Below the pieces are notes generated by a model. It searched no databases and was not told the DNA's origin. It was given only the letters and a program-made list of their open reading frames with translations. A stretch of DNA of 64,000 nucleotides from Enterobacter asburiae. GTDB taxonomy: Bacteria > Pseudomonadota > Gammaproteobacteria > Enterobacterales > Enterobacteriaceae. Location of the stretch: positions 1 to 64,000 of the forward strand of contig NZ_VRKN01000004.1 of the NCBI RefSeq assembly GCF_008080435.1, in the 5' to 3' direction. Position 1 is the stretch's first letter. Each line of letters opens with the position of its first letter. The translations under genes were made by a program, and so were the position numbers. Of the stretch, positions 41,775-50,633 are shown one piece after another.

Positions 41775-43748
41775 ATGAAATTCAATTTGATCGTCAGGAG
41801 TCTTGCTCTGGCTGGACTTGTTATTTCCGTCAGTTCCGCGTATGCCGCAGAAGCCCCGAAGGATGCCACGGCCGCAACGCAACAAGCCAATAACGCCCTG
41901 TTTAATCAGCTTCCCTTCTCCGACAACACCGATTTTACGGACGCCCATAAAGGCTTTATTGCCCCTGTTCCTCAGGAAATTATCAAAGGGGAACAAGGCA
42001 ATGTCATCTGGAACCCACAACAATATTCGTTTATTAAAGAAGGCGATAAAGCTCCGGATTCCGTTAATCCCAGTTTATGGCGTCAATCTCAGCTGATTAA
42101 TATTAGCGGCCTGTTTGAAGTGACCGATGGCGTATATCAGATACGAAATCTTGACCTGTCAAATATGACCATTATTGAAGGAAAAGAAGGTATTACCGTG
42201 GTTGACCCGCTGGTGTCGGCAGAAACGGCGAAGGTCGGGATGGATCTCTATTTCAAAAATCGCGGCAAGAAACCCGTCGTCGCCATTATTTATACCCACA
42301 GCCACGTTGACCACTATGGCGGCGTGCGCGGCGTGGTGGATGAAGCCGACGTGAAATCCGGCAAAGTGAAGGTCTACGCCCCTGCCGGGTTTATGGAAGC
42401 GGCCGTTGCCGAGAACATCATGGCGGGCAACGTGATGAGCCGCCGCGCCAGCTATATGTATGGCAACCTGCTGAAGCCAGATGCCAAAGGTCAGGTGGGT
42501 GCCGGTCTTGGGACAACGACCTCCGCCGGGACGGTCACGCTGATTGCCCCGACCAATATCATTGAGAAAGATGGGCAAAAAGAGGTTATCGACGGCCTGA
42601 CCTATGATTTTATGCTCGCACCGGGATCCGAAGCGCCATCCGAAATGCTCTGGTATATCGAAGAGAAAAAACTGATTGAATCCGCTGAGGACGTTACCCA
42701 CACCCTGCACAACACCTACTCGCTGCGCGGGGCCAAAATCCGCGAGCCGCTGCCGTGGTCGAAATACATCAACCAGGCGATTGTGCGCTGGGGCGATAAG
42801 GCCGAAATCATCATGGCACAGCACCACTGGCCGACCTGGGGCAATGAAAATGTGGTCAAACTACTGAAAAGCCAGCGTGACCTCTATCGTTACATCAACG
42901 ACCAGACGCTGCGTATGGCGAACGAAGGGCTGACGCGCGACGAAATCGCCGCTAACTTCAAGCTCCCGGATTCACTGGCGCATACCTGGGCTAACCGCGG
43001 CTATTACGGTTCGGTGAGCCATGACGTGAAAGCCACCTATGTGCTGTATCTGGGCTGGTTTGACGGTAACCCGGCGACGCTGGATGAACTGCCGCCAGAA
43101 GAAGGCGCGAAGAAATTCGTTGAGTATATGGGCGGCGCGGATGCCATCCTGAACAAGGCGAAAACCGACTTCGACCAGGGGAACTACCGCTGGGTAGCGC
43201 AGGTGGTGAGCAAAGTGGTCTTTGCCGATCCTAACAACCAGGCGGCACGTAACCTGGAAGCGGATGCGCTGGAACAGCTTGGCTATCAGGCTGAATCTGG
43301 CCCGTGGCGTAACTTCTACCTGACCGGTGCGCAAGAGTTGCGTAACGGCGTGGTGAAAGGTCCAACGCCGAATACCGCCAGCCCGGATACGGTGCGCGCG
43401 ATGACCCCGGAGATGTTCTTTGATTATCTGGCTGTCCATATCAATGGTCAGAAAGCCGGTGAGGCTAAATCGGTGTTTAACATTGATTTGGGCAGCGATG
43501 GCGGGAAGTACAAACTCGAGCTGGAAAACGGCGTGCTGAACCACACGGCGAACGCTGAAGCAAAAGAGGCGGACGCGACGCTGACGCTGAACCGTGACAC
43601 CCTGAATAAAATCATTCTCAAGGAGATTACGCTGAAACAGGCTCAGGACAGCGGAAATATTAAAATTACTGGTGACAGCGCGAAACTTGATGCCATGCTT
43701 AGCTATATGGACAAGTTTGATTTCTGGTTTAACATTGTGACGCCGTAA
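41775..43748 (+). CDS. Secreted alkyl/aryl sulfatase (YjcS/SdsA1-like)
   Basis: A 657-residue type III alkylsulfatase: signal peptide (cleavage about Ala25), metallo-beta-lactamase domain with THSHVDH (174-180) and later HNTYSLRG/QHHWP segments for the two zinc ions, then a dimerisation domain and a C-terminal SCP2-like domain (about 540-657). It should hydrolyse primary alkyl sulfates such as SDS in the periplasm, freeing sulfate and alcohol. It sits in the accessory block between tynA and feaB with its own terminator. Confidence 0.9.
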   Translation: MKFNLIVRSLALAGLVISVSSAYAAEAPKDATAATQQANNALFNQLPFSDNTDFTDAHKGFIAPVPQEIIKGEQGNVIWNPQQYSFIKEGDKAPDSVNPSLWRQSQLINISGLFEVTDGVYQIRNLDLSNMTIIEGKEGITVVDPLVSAETAKVGMDLYFKNRGKKPVVAIIYTHSHVDHYGGVRGVVDEADVKSGKVKVYAPAGFMEAAVAENIMAGNVMSRRASYMYGNLLKPDAKGQVGAGLGTTTSAGTVTLIAPTNIIEKDGQKEVIDGLTYDFMLAPGSEAPSEMLWYIEEKKLIESAEDVTHTLHNTYSLRGAKIREPLPWSKYINQAIVRWGDKAEIIMAQHHWPTWGNENVVKLLKSQRDLYRYINDQTLRMANEGLTRDEIAANFKLPDSLAHTWANRGYYGSVSHDVKATYVLYLGWFDGNPATLDELPPEEGAKKFVEYMGGADAILNKAKTDFDQGNYRWVAQVVSKVVFADPNNQAARNLEADALEQLGYQAESGPWRNFYLTGAQELRNGVVKGPTPNTASPDTVRAMTPEMFFDYLAVHINGQKAGEAKSVFNIDLGSDGGKYKLELENGVLNHTANAEAKEADATLTLNRDTLNKIILKEITLKQAQDSGNIKITGDSAKLDAMLSYMDKFDFWFNIVTP

Positions 43749-43765
43749 CGCACAACGTGTATCAG

Positions 43766-43788
43766 GGGCGGAATATCCGCCCTTTCTT
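43766..43788 (+). terminator. Alkylsulfatase terminator
   Basis: GGGCGGA-ata-TCCGCCC followed by TTTCTTAT, 18 nt after the stop codon. Confidence 0.8.
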
Positions 43789-43813
43789 ATATTTGTGTCC
43801 CACGTAATGGAAA

Positions 43814-44929
43814 ATGGCTTCAATGGAAAAAAGACACAGCACAACGCCAGAGCTGGCTACCTGGCCCTCACGCAAATCAATGGTGCTCCACGGGCTGGAA
43901 ACGAATCTGTCGTGGCTGGCGTTTGTTAATTTTAGCTTTGCGCTGATGGTCCTGCTGCGCAATGTCCTTTTCGACAACATTGATAACCTTTTACGCGTCG
44001 AACCGCATCTCCGGTTTATGGTTGACGCCTCGATGCTGGGCGTGATCATTCTGTCAGCGGCGCTAACGCTGATGGCCTGGCGTCATATAGCGGGTATCAG
44101 CGTGGTTCTTTTTATCTGCAGTGTGCTCTGGTCGCTCTGTTGTTACTGGTTTATCCACGACGTACACCTTCCTCACCCCTGGCCGATTTTTGTCACCCTG
44201 CTGATGGCCGGGATGACGGCGCTTTATTTTCATCCTGTAGGTCTGGTGTCCTTTGTTCTACCACTCTGGCTAACCATGCCCGTTGCCAGCATGGTGCAGA
44301 ATGCGGGGACCAACATTCGCTTTGTTGGATTGTGGGTCGTTTTTACTCTCATTCTCGTTTTCGGGCGTTTTATCCTGCTGAGCTGGTTTGAAGAGGCCTG
44401 GCGTCGCAACCAGCAGAACCAGCTTTTGATTTCGCGTCTGGATGCGCTGGCGCATCAGGATCCCCTGACAAAAACGGCCAACCGCCGGGCGATGGAGCTG
44501 GTGCTGGAAAATGCGGTTGAGCAGGGAAAAACCTTTACCCTGATTATGCTGGATGTCGATTACTTCAAACGCTACAACGATACCTACGGCCATCAGGCCG
44601 GTGATGAGTGCCTGACTCGCGTGGCTGAGGTGCTTAAAAAATCGGTGCGAACCCCTGACGATGTCGTATCACGCTACGGCGGTGAAGAGTTTGTGGTAAT
44701 TCTTTTCAATTGCCCGGAGAACATAGCGGAAAAAGTTGCTGCGCGTATTCAGGACGGGCTGCGCGCGGAGTCGATACCGCACAGCGCGTCAACCGTTAGC
44801 GACCATGTCACCGTGAGTATGGGGATTGCGAGCATGGCGGAAGGGTTAGCGGGCACCGAGATCATCGCCCGCGCCGATGCGGCGCTGTATCGGGCGAAGG
44901 AGGCCGGGCGGGATCGAGTATGCCGCTGA
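43814..44929 (+). CDS. Membrane-bound diguanylate cyclase (GGDEF)
   Basis: A 371-residue protein with about five or six TM helices (residues 30-195), a short linker and a GGDEF domain (about 205-370). The active-site signature is RYGGEEF, so c-di-GMP synthesis is expected. RTPDD upstream resembles the inhibitory RxxD site but with one extra residue. The membrane part is unclassified by eye and would sense an envelope or small-molecule signal. A Met at 43823 is an alternative start. Confidence 0.88.
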   Translation: MASMEKRHSTTPELATWPSRKSMVLHGLETNLSWLAFVNFSFALMVLLRNVLFDNIDNLLRVEPHLRFMVDASMLGVIILSAALTLMAWRHIAGISVVLFICSVLWSLCCYWFIHDVHLPHPWPIFVTLLMAGMTALYFHPVGLVSFVLPLWLTMPVASMVQNAGTNIRFVGLWVVFTLILVFGRFILLSWFEEAWRRNQQNQLLISRLDALAHQDPLTKTANRRAMELVLENAVEQGKTFTLIMLDVDYFKRYNDTYGHQAGDECLTRVAEVLKKSVRTPDDVVSRYGGEEFVVILFNCPENIAEKVAARIQDGLRAESIPHSASTVSDHVTVSMGIASMAEGLAGTEIIARADAALYRAKEAGRDRVCR

Positions 44930-44938
44930 GAACGGCGG

Positions 44939-45925
44939 CTATTCCGCATGACGCCCAGCGATCCACTTGCGATACTGGCCGGGCGACATTCCCGTCACGC
45001 CAGTGAAAGCGCGCCTGAATGCCGTGTCGTCAGCGTAACCGCAAGCGCCTGCAATCTGCGCTATGACGTAACCCGGCTGCTCCAGGAGACGCATCGCCTT
45101 TTCAATGCGCATGCGCGTCAAAAAGTTTTTAGGGCTTTCATTCATTTCCTCCGCCATTTTTCGGTGAAGGGTTCGAGTGGTCATATTCAGCGCCCGGGCA
45201 AGCTGCTCTACGGTAATCGCCGGATTTTCATACCGGACGATATGTTCCGCCTTCATTATCATCGGATGTACCGAATTTAAAAAACCTGCTGGCGCGTAAA
45301 CCTGCTGAGACAACGGCTGGCTGTCAGCCACGGCCATATCGGCCGTCAGACGCGCCAGCTTCTGCCCCGCGTGCAGACGAATGATATGCAGCGCCAGGTC
45401 AACCCACGAAAGCGGGCCGCCGGAGGTGATAACCCGCGCGTCCTGCACCAGCGCTTTACCCCAGACGGGTTTGCTGAGCGGGTAACGCTGGCGGAAAGTA
45501 TGGTAAAGCCACCAGGTCGTCGTGCATGCCCGCCCATTGAGTACCCCCGCCTCGGCGAGAACCAACCCACCGGCACAGGCTCCCGCAAGCATCGCGCCTT
45601 TATCATACTGGCCGCGCAGCCATGCGCCAGCCTCGTGGACCGCCGCCAGCGAGACCGGGCGTTTCTGCTCGTCAAGCTTCATCCCGCAGGCAATCACGAG
45701 GTCGAAAGTTCCCCCTGCGACAAAGCTCCCATCGGTCTCGATCGACCGACCCTGCGCGTCCGGGACCGGCTTTCCTTCCGCCGTGATGATGACTGCCTCA
45801 AATGGCGATATGCCCTCGCCGTCCGGCTGCTGGGCAATCACCTCGTTAGCCAGCCAGAACATGTCGCAGAGCCCAGCCACGGCGGATTTCATACTTCCGG
45901 GTAACGCTAAAATGCCAATTCTCAT
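44939..45925 (-). CDS. GlxA-type AraC regulator with DJ-1/PfpI domain
   Basis: A 328-residue regulator: N-terminal glutamine-amidotransferase-like DJ-1/PfpI domain (1-190, with GACAGGLVLAEAG at the elbow) and C-terminal AraC DNA-binding domain (about 225-325, two HTHs). These regulators respond to small metabolites through a non-catalytic amidotransferase domain. It converges with the diguanylate cyclase and is divergent from the alpha/beta-hydrolase at 46047, its likely target. A 14-bp palindrome overlaps its ribosome-binding region. Confidence 0.9.
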   Translation of the reverse strand: MRIGILALPGSMKSAVAGLCDMFWLANEVIAQQPDGEGISPFEAVIITAEGKPVPDAQGRSIETDGSFVAGGTFDLVIACGMKLDEQKRPVSLAAVHEAGAWLRGQYDKGAMLAGACAGGLVLAEAGVLNGRACTTTWWLYHTFRQRYPLSKPVWGKALVQDARVITSGGPLSWVDLALHIIRLHAGQKLARLTADMAVADSQPLSQQVYAPAGFLNSVHPMIMKAEHIVRYENPAITVEQLARALNMTTRTLHRKMAEEMNESPKNFLTRMRIEKAMRLLEQPGYVIAQIAGACGYADDTAFRRAFTGVTGMSPGQYRKWIAGRHAE

Positions 45926-45926
45926 G

Positions 45927-45979
45927 ATTCAGGCCTGAATAAAATGTCTGATTTCGTATGTTAACCGTCATTTCAGACA
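45927..45979. promoter_or_regulatory. Palindromes between the GlxA-type regulator and the hydrolase
   Basis: ATTCAGGCCTGAAT (45927-45940) is a perfect 14-bp palindrome just before the regulator's start codon. TGTCTGA (45945-45951) and TCAGACA (45973-45979) are inverted 21 bp apart. Both are candidate autoregulatory or target sites. Confidence 0.5.
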
Positions 45980-46046
45980 CTACAAGCTTCTTTGCGCCTC
46001 TCGTTACACTGTGTTTCAACGTCTCTCTGGAAATTACGTCACGCCT

Positions 46047-46811
46047 ATGAAACCGACACGCTTGCCCGTTCTTCTTTCTTTGCTTTGCATGGCAGCATCG
46101 CTGCCTGTTCAGGCACGGATTAATAACATCATCCTCGTGCACGGTGCCTTTACCGATGGTTCCGTCTGGCAGGAAGTGATACACCGTTTGCAGACCCGGG
46201 GCTACCACGTCACGGCAGTGCAGAACCCTCTAACCTCGCTGAAGGATGACGTCGCCGCCACTGAGCGTGTGATTGACCGTCAGCAAGGGGAAGTGGTCCT
46301 TGTCGGCCACTCCTGGGCTGGCACGGTCATCGCTCAGGCAGGCAATAACCCGAAGGTGAAAAAACTGGTTTTTCTCTCCGCCCTTGCCCCCGACAGCGGT
46401 GAATCGGTCACCTCTCTTCTTACCCGCCTTAACGCCCCGATGGCCGACATGAGCCCGGATAAAAAAGGGCTGATCTGGCTGGACGATCCCGATGCCTATC
46501 AGCGCACGATGGCCAATGACCTGCCTCTCAAACGCGTAAAGCTGCTGACGGCAACGCAGCAGCCCATCGCGGCAATCGCCTTTAGCGAGAAGGTAGAACA
46601 TGCCACCTGGCGCGAAAAACCCTCATGGTATCTGATAACCGAAGACGATTTCGCCCTTTCTCCCGGCGTCCAGCAGCAGCTTGCCGGCGCCATGAACGCC
46701 ACCGTCCTGCGTATTAAGAGCAGCCATATGTCGATGATTTCCCACCCGGACGCCGTCAGCCAGTTTATCGAACAAGCAACCCAGACCGACGCAAAGGAAA
46801 CAAAAAAATGA
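46047..46811 (+). CDS. Secreted alpha/beta-hydrolase
   Basis: A 254-residue alpha/beta-hydrolase with an N-terminal signal peptide (cleavage near Ala23), HGAFTDGS oxyanion region and nucleophile elbow GHSWAG. The family includes small esterases and lactonases of the MhpC/salicylate-esterase type. The start at 46047 is preferred because it puts the signal peptide first; an upstream Met at 46011 adds a non-homologous stretch. It overlaps the azoreductase gene by 4 nt, so the two form an operon, probably under the divergent GlxA-type regulator. Confidence 0.85.
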   Translation: MKPTRLPVLLSLLCMAASLPVQARINNIILVHGAFTDGSVWQEVIHRLQTRGYHVTAVQNPLTSLKDDVAATERVIDRQQGEVVLVGHSWAGTVIAQAGNNPKVKKLVFLSALAPDSGESVTSLLTRLNAPMADMSPDKKGLIWLDDPDAYQRTMANDLPLKRVKLLTATQQPIAAIAFSEKVEHATWREKPSWYLITEDDFALSPGVQQQLAGAMNATVLRIKSSHMSMISHPDAVSQFIEQATQTDAKETKK

Positions 46812-47422
46812 ATATCCTGCATATAGATTCAAGCATTAACGGCGAGTTCTCACTTTCACGTCAGCTGACGGCAGAGGTGGTTCGCCAGCTCGCGTCAGAT
46901 CGGGTGGTCTATCGCGACGTCGTTAAAACCCCCATCGCCCATCTCACCGGCACCGTTGCTGCAGGCTTCCGGCCGCTGCGGATAGCCGCGGACGCTACGG
47001 CTGAAGACGTCCGCGAACACGAGTTGTCCGAGGAACTTGTGAACGAATTTCTCAATAGCGACCTCATCGTGATAGGTGCGCCTATGTATAACTTCTCCGT
47101 CTCAACGCAGCTTAAAGCCTGGTTAGATCGACTGGCCCAGCCGGGAAAAACCTTTAGCTATACCCCGACGGGCCCGGTGGGGCATGCGACCGGCAAAAGG
47201 ATTGTCGTCGTTTCAACCCGCGGCGGGATATATCACGGTACGCCAATCGAAGACATGGATTTTCAGGAGCGATACCTGCAGAAATTTTTTGGCTTTCTGG
47301 GCATCGGCAGAGTGGAATTCGTTCGTGCCGAAGGGGCGACGCGCAGTGAGGAGATCCGGACTAAAGGCGTTGCGCAGGCATTTGACGCTATTCCATCGGT
47401 CATCGCCGCAGCATTAAAATAG
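46808..47422 (+). CDS. FMN-dependent NADH-azoreductase family protein
   Basis: A 204-residue flavodoxin-like quinone/azo reductase. HIDSSINGEFSLSRQL binds FMN phosphate and PMYNFSVSTQLKAWLDRL is the AzoR signature. It is clearly divergent from E. coli AzoR. It probably reduces quinones or other electrophiles by two electrons. It is coupled to the secreted hydrolase by an ATGA overlap and followed by a strong terminator shared with feaB. Confidence 0.88.
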   Translation: MNILHIDSSINGEFSLSRQLTAEVVRQLASDRVVYRDVVKTPIAHLTGTVAAGFRPLRIAADATAEDVREHELSEELVNEFLNSDLIVIGAPMYNFSVSTQLKAWLDRLAQPGKTFSYTPTGPVGHATGKRIVVVSTRGGIYHGTPIEDMDFQERYLQKFFGFLGIGRVEFVRAEGATRSEEIRTKGVAQAFDAIPSVIAAALK

Positions 47423-47437
47423 CCGCCGGGTTAAAGC

Positions 47438-47475
47438 CTGCCGGGTAACCGCAGCGTTACCCGGCAGTGTTTTTA
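47438..47475. terminator. Bidirectional terminator, azoreductase/feaB
   Basis: CTGCCGGGTAAC (47438-47449) and GTTACCCGGCAG (47456-47467) make a perfect 12-bp stem, followed by TGTTTTT, between convergent genes. Confidence 0.85.
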
Positions 47476-48972
47476 ATACCGCACGCACACCGACTTGGTT
47501 TCACACCAGCCGTCCAGCCAGTCCGGGCCAAAGTCACGCCCGGTGCCGGACTGCTTCATGCCGCCGAACGGCAGGTTGGCGTCGATCAGCGTATGGCTGT
47601 TCACCCAGACGGTGCCCGCCTGCAGCCTGTCGGTATATTCCAGCGCCTTGCTGATATTCTGCGTCCAGACGCTGGCCGTCAGTCCATATTCGCTGTCGTT
47701 TGCCAGCTGGAGCGCCTCTTCCCCGTCGGCTACGCGCACCACGTTGACCACCGGACCAAACACCTCTTCGCGGGTCAAACGCAGTGAGGCATCCGGGTTC
47801 ACCACCAGCGTAGGCGAAACGTAATAGCCTTTGCCTTCCGGCCCCCGGTTACCGACGATCAGCTCCGCGTGGCGCGACTTCGCTTCATCAAGGAAGGTCT
47901 GCACCTTATCGCAGTGCGCGCGCGACACCAGCGGGTTGATAAACGCCTGCGGCGACATGCCCGGCCCGACGCTCAGGGATTTCAACGCCTGCTCAAACCC
48001 GCTGACCAGCGTGTCAAACAGCGGCGCTTCAATATAAATGCGCGAGCTCGCCGCGCACACCTGCCCCTGGTTCAGGAAGCTGCCGGTCATCAGGCCTTCG
48101 ATCACCCACGCCGGGTCCGCGTCTTTCAGTACGATAGCCGGGTTTTTCCCACCCAGTTCCAGAGTCACCCCGGTTAGCGTGTCCGCCGCCGCGCGGGCGA
48201 TTTGCTTACCCGTCGCCGTTGAACCGGTAAAGCTCACCTTCGCAATATGCGGATGTGAGGTCAGCGCGGCGCCACACACCGCGCCGCTCCCGGTCACCAC
48301 GTTGAACACCCCGTCCGGAATGCCCGCTTCGCTTGCCAGTTCCGCCACGCGCAGCATGGTCAGCGGCGTGGTTTCTGACGGCTTGATGACAATAGAGCAG
48401 CCTGCGGCCAGCGCCGGCATCACTTTCCACATCCCGATCATCAGCGGGAAGTTCCAGGGCACAATCCCGGCCACCACGCCAACCGGCTCCTTACGCGTCC
48501 ACGCCTGATAGCGGGCGCCCTGCGGCAACGGGATGGAAAGGTCGAGGGTCTTACCCGAAATTTTGGTGGTCAGCCCGGCGGTATAGCGCATCCAGTTCAG
48601 GGTGCAGCTGACTTCAAACATGCGGGAAATGTTAATGGATTTGCCCTGCTCCAGCGTTTCAAGCTGGGCCAGCTCCTCGCTGTGCTGTTCGACCAGATCG
48701 GCGAAATGGAGCAGGATCCGCTCGCGCTCCGCCGGTAGTTTCCCGGCCCAGATGCGGGCAACAAACGCGCGCCAGCCGGACATGACGGCACGGTCAACGT
48801 CATCGACGCTGGCATCGGCAGTCGAGGCAATGACCTCGCCCGTGGCCGGGTTGAAGACGTTCAGCCGTTTTTCACTGTCCGACGCGGCCTGACGCCCTTC
48901 AATCCACAGGCCATGCTGTCGGTCTAAAAATTGTTGTACGGCAGGCTGAATGGCCACCTGTGATTCAGACAT
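47473..48972 (-). CDS. feaB: FeaB, phenylacetaldehyde dehydrogenase
   Basis: A 499-residue NAD-dependent aldehyde dehydrogenase. The cofactor region [12 protein letters not shown], general base in TLELGGKNP and nucleophile in [13 protein letters not shown] are intact. It converts phenylacetaldehyde from TynA to phenylacetate, feeding PaaK. The start at 48972 ([14 protein letters not shown]) follows AGGA; the upstream Met at 49008 is poorly placed. FeaR sites lie ahead of it. Confidence 0.94.
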   Translation of the reverse strand: MSESQVAIQPAVQQFLDRQHGLWIEGRQAASDSEKRLNVFNPATGEVIASTADASVDDVDRAVMSGWRAFVARIWAGKLPAERERILLHFADLVEQHSEELAQLETLEQGKSINISRMFEVSCTLNWMRYTAGLTTKISGKTLDLSIPLPQGARYQAWTRKEPVGVVAGIVPWNFPLMIGMWKVMPALAAGCSIVIKPSETTPLTMLRVAELASEAGIPDGVFNVVTGSGAVCGAALTSHPHIAKVSFTGSTATGKQIARAAADTLTGVTLELGGKNPAIVLKDADPAWVIEGLMTGSFLNQGQVCAASSRIYIEAPLFDTLVSGFEQALKSLSVGPGMSPQAFINPLVSRAHCDKVQTFLDEAKSRHAELIVGNRGPEGKGYYVSPTLVVNPDASLRLTREEVFGPVVNVVRVADGEEALQLANDSEYGLTASVWTQNISKALEYTDRLQAGTVWVNSHTLIDANLPFGGMKQSGTGRDFGPDWLDGWCETKSVCVRY

Positions 48973-49037
48973 AGGATACTCCTTCGTTATTCTTCGCAGG
49001 GTGTTCATCCAGTCTAAGTGGCGTTTTGCATTCTCGC

Positions 49038-49085
49038 TTTTGTCTCTGTGACATTCGCTTTGCCACCTGTGACAGGCTCCGCAAA
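49038..49085. promoter_or_regulatory. Three FeaR-like sites between feaB and feaR
   Basis: In the feaB direction two matches to TGNCA-N8-AAA occur (read on plus as TTT-N8-TGACA at 49038-49053 and 49059-49074), 21 bp apart. In the feaR direction one match, TGACA-N8-AAA (49070-49085), shares its TGACA with the second site. Confidence 0.6.
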
Positions 49086-49213
49086 TCGCGATAATTGCCG
49101 CTTATATCGCTGTTACCGGTGAGTGTTCTTTCCTATAGTCAGCCTCATAGCCCTGACAAAATGCAACACAAATGCAACAATGCGAAAACGTTGACGGTGC
49201 AGTGAGAGAAACG

Positions 49214-50122
49214 ATGGCATGTGCAAGCGAGCAGGAACAGTATCAGCAGTGGCTGGCGCAAATTAACCAGGTTTGCGGGCGTTTTAACGCGCAGCCCACC
49301 GAGGGGAAATTCTTCGGCGAGCTGGAGACCAGCTATGCACGCAGCCTGAAGCTCAGTACCGTGACCGCAGGCGGCGTTAGCCTGTTCCGCTCCCGTCAGG
49401 AGATCGCTCAGAGTAACGATGCCTGGTTCTATACCGTGTTCCAGCTTGAAGGCAGCGCGGAAATTGAACAGGATGACCGTCGCGCGGTACTCAGAACCGG
49501 TGATATCACGCTGATTGATGCGTCGCGTCCCTGTTCGATCAACTGGCGGGAAAAATCCCGTCAGATTTCCCTTCTGGTTCCCCGTCAGATTATTGAGCAG
49601 CAGTGTCGTTTCCAGGAGATAAGCTGCGCGACCGCCCTTTCCCGCACCTTGCCCACGGTACAGCTGAGCCATCGCCTGTTGATGGAGAGTATGAGCAATG
49701 CCGACCTGAGTGACCGGGAGAGTGAAGCGGCGCTCGAAGCGATGATCTGCCTGCTGCGCCCCGCTTTCCAGCAGCGTGAAATCATTCAGCCGCGCAAGGA
49801 ACGTCAGTTCCTGCATGTCGTGGCGCTGATTGACGACCATATTCAGTCTGAATCGCTGCGCCCGGAATGGATTGCCGCCGAGAGCGGAATGTCCGTGCGC
49901 AGCCTCTACCGCATGTTTGCCGAGAAGGGGCTGGTAGTGGCGCAGTACATCAAAAACCGTCGTCTGGATCTGTGCGCGCAGGTACTGCGCGCTGCCGGTG
50001 ATGATGAAAAGCTGGCGGGCATTGGCTACAGCTGGGGGTTTACCGACCATAGCCATTTTTCAACGGCGTTTAAGCAGCGTTTTGGCGTCTCGCCGGGTGA
50101 ATACCGCAAGCGCTACCGCTAA
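49214..50122 (+). CDS. feaR: FeaR, AraC-family activator of tynA and feaB
   Basis: A 302-residue AraC regulator with an N-terminal cupin-like sensing domain and C-terminal HTH domain (RPEWIAAESGMSVRSLYRMFAEKGL and GFTDHSHFSTAFKQRFGVSPGEYRK). FeaR activates tynA and feaB in response to aromatic amines or their aldehydes. The start at 49214 (MACASEQEQYQQWL) gives E. coli FeaR length; Mets further upstream have no matching homology. It is divergent from feaB. Confidence 0.92.
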   Translation: MACASEQEQYQQWLAQINQVCGRFNAQPTEGKFFGELETSYARSLKLSTVTAGGVSLFRSRQEIAQSNDAWFYTVFQLEGSAEIEQDDRRAVLRTGDITLIDASRPCSINWREKSRQISLLVPRQIIEQQCRFQEISCATALSRTLPTVQLSHRLLMESMSNADLSDRESEAALEAMICLLRPAFQQREIIQPRKERQFLHVVALIDDHIQSESLRPEWIAAESGMSVRSLYRMFAEKGLVVAQYIKNRRLDLCAQVLRAAGDDEKLAGIGYSWGFTDHSHFSTAFKQRFGVSPGEYRKRYR

Positions 50123-50440
50123 CTACTTTTTGAGCCATTTTCCGTTAATGCCCTTTACGTATTCGCCCGGTTGCGCGCGGGCAACCAGTTTTTGACCTGC
50201 CATTTTGGCCACTTCATCGACCGGCAAATTATTGCTGTCCGCCAGCTTTTGGTAGTTTTCCGTGCGTGCCGCATTAATACGATTGACCAGCGCCAGCGTT
50301 TCCGCATCCTGTTGAATCGGGGCAAGATAACCGCTGAGGGTTTCCCCCACGCGCCCCTGCGCCCGGGCATCGTTTAAGGTCAGCGCAGCCGCCTGCACGT
50401 TCATCCCCAGCGCCAGAAAAATCAGAGCTAATCGTTTCAT
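50123..50440 (-). CDS. ydbL: YdbL, periplasmic partner of YdbH-YnbE
   Basis: A 105-residue exported protein with a signal peptide (cleavage after about Ala18) and a DUF1318 domain. It is thought to modulate the YdbH-YnbE lipid-transport bridge. It follows ynbE by 7 nt in the conserved ydbH-ynbE-ydbL operon and converges with feaR without a gap. Confidence 0.92.
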   Translation of the reverse strand: MKRLALIFLALGMNVQAAALTLNDARAQGRVGETLSGYLAPIQQDAETLALVNRINAARTENYQKLADSNNLPVDEVAKMAGQKLVARAQPGEYVKGINGKWLKK

Positions 50441-50447
50441 GGCATCC

Positions 50448-50633
50448 TCAGAACAGATCGCTGCGCGATTTCAGCAGGGTTTCAACGTCTTTATCGACCT
50501 TAATATGGATCTCATGTTCGATTTTGACATTCATATTGATGGTAATCGGCTCCTTTGGCGCAGCGACTTCAATGCGCGGCGTACAGCCGGTCAGTAGCGC
50601 GGCAACGGTGAGCACACCAGCCATCTTTTTCAT
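50448..50633 (-). CDS. ynbE: YnbE, outer-membrane lipoprotein
   Basis: A 61-residue lipoprotein with lipobox LLTGC (about residue 17) and beta-forming repeats (ITINMNVKIEHEIHIKVDKDV). YnbE is reported to stack with the C-terminus of YdbH to bridge to the outer membrane. Its start overlaps the ydbH stop by 4 nt. Confidence 0.93.
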   Translation of the reverse strand: MKKMAGVLTVAALLTGCTPRIEVAAPKEPITINMNVKIEHEIHIKVDKDVETLLKSRSDLF

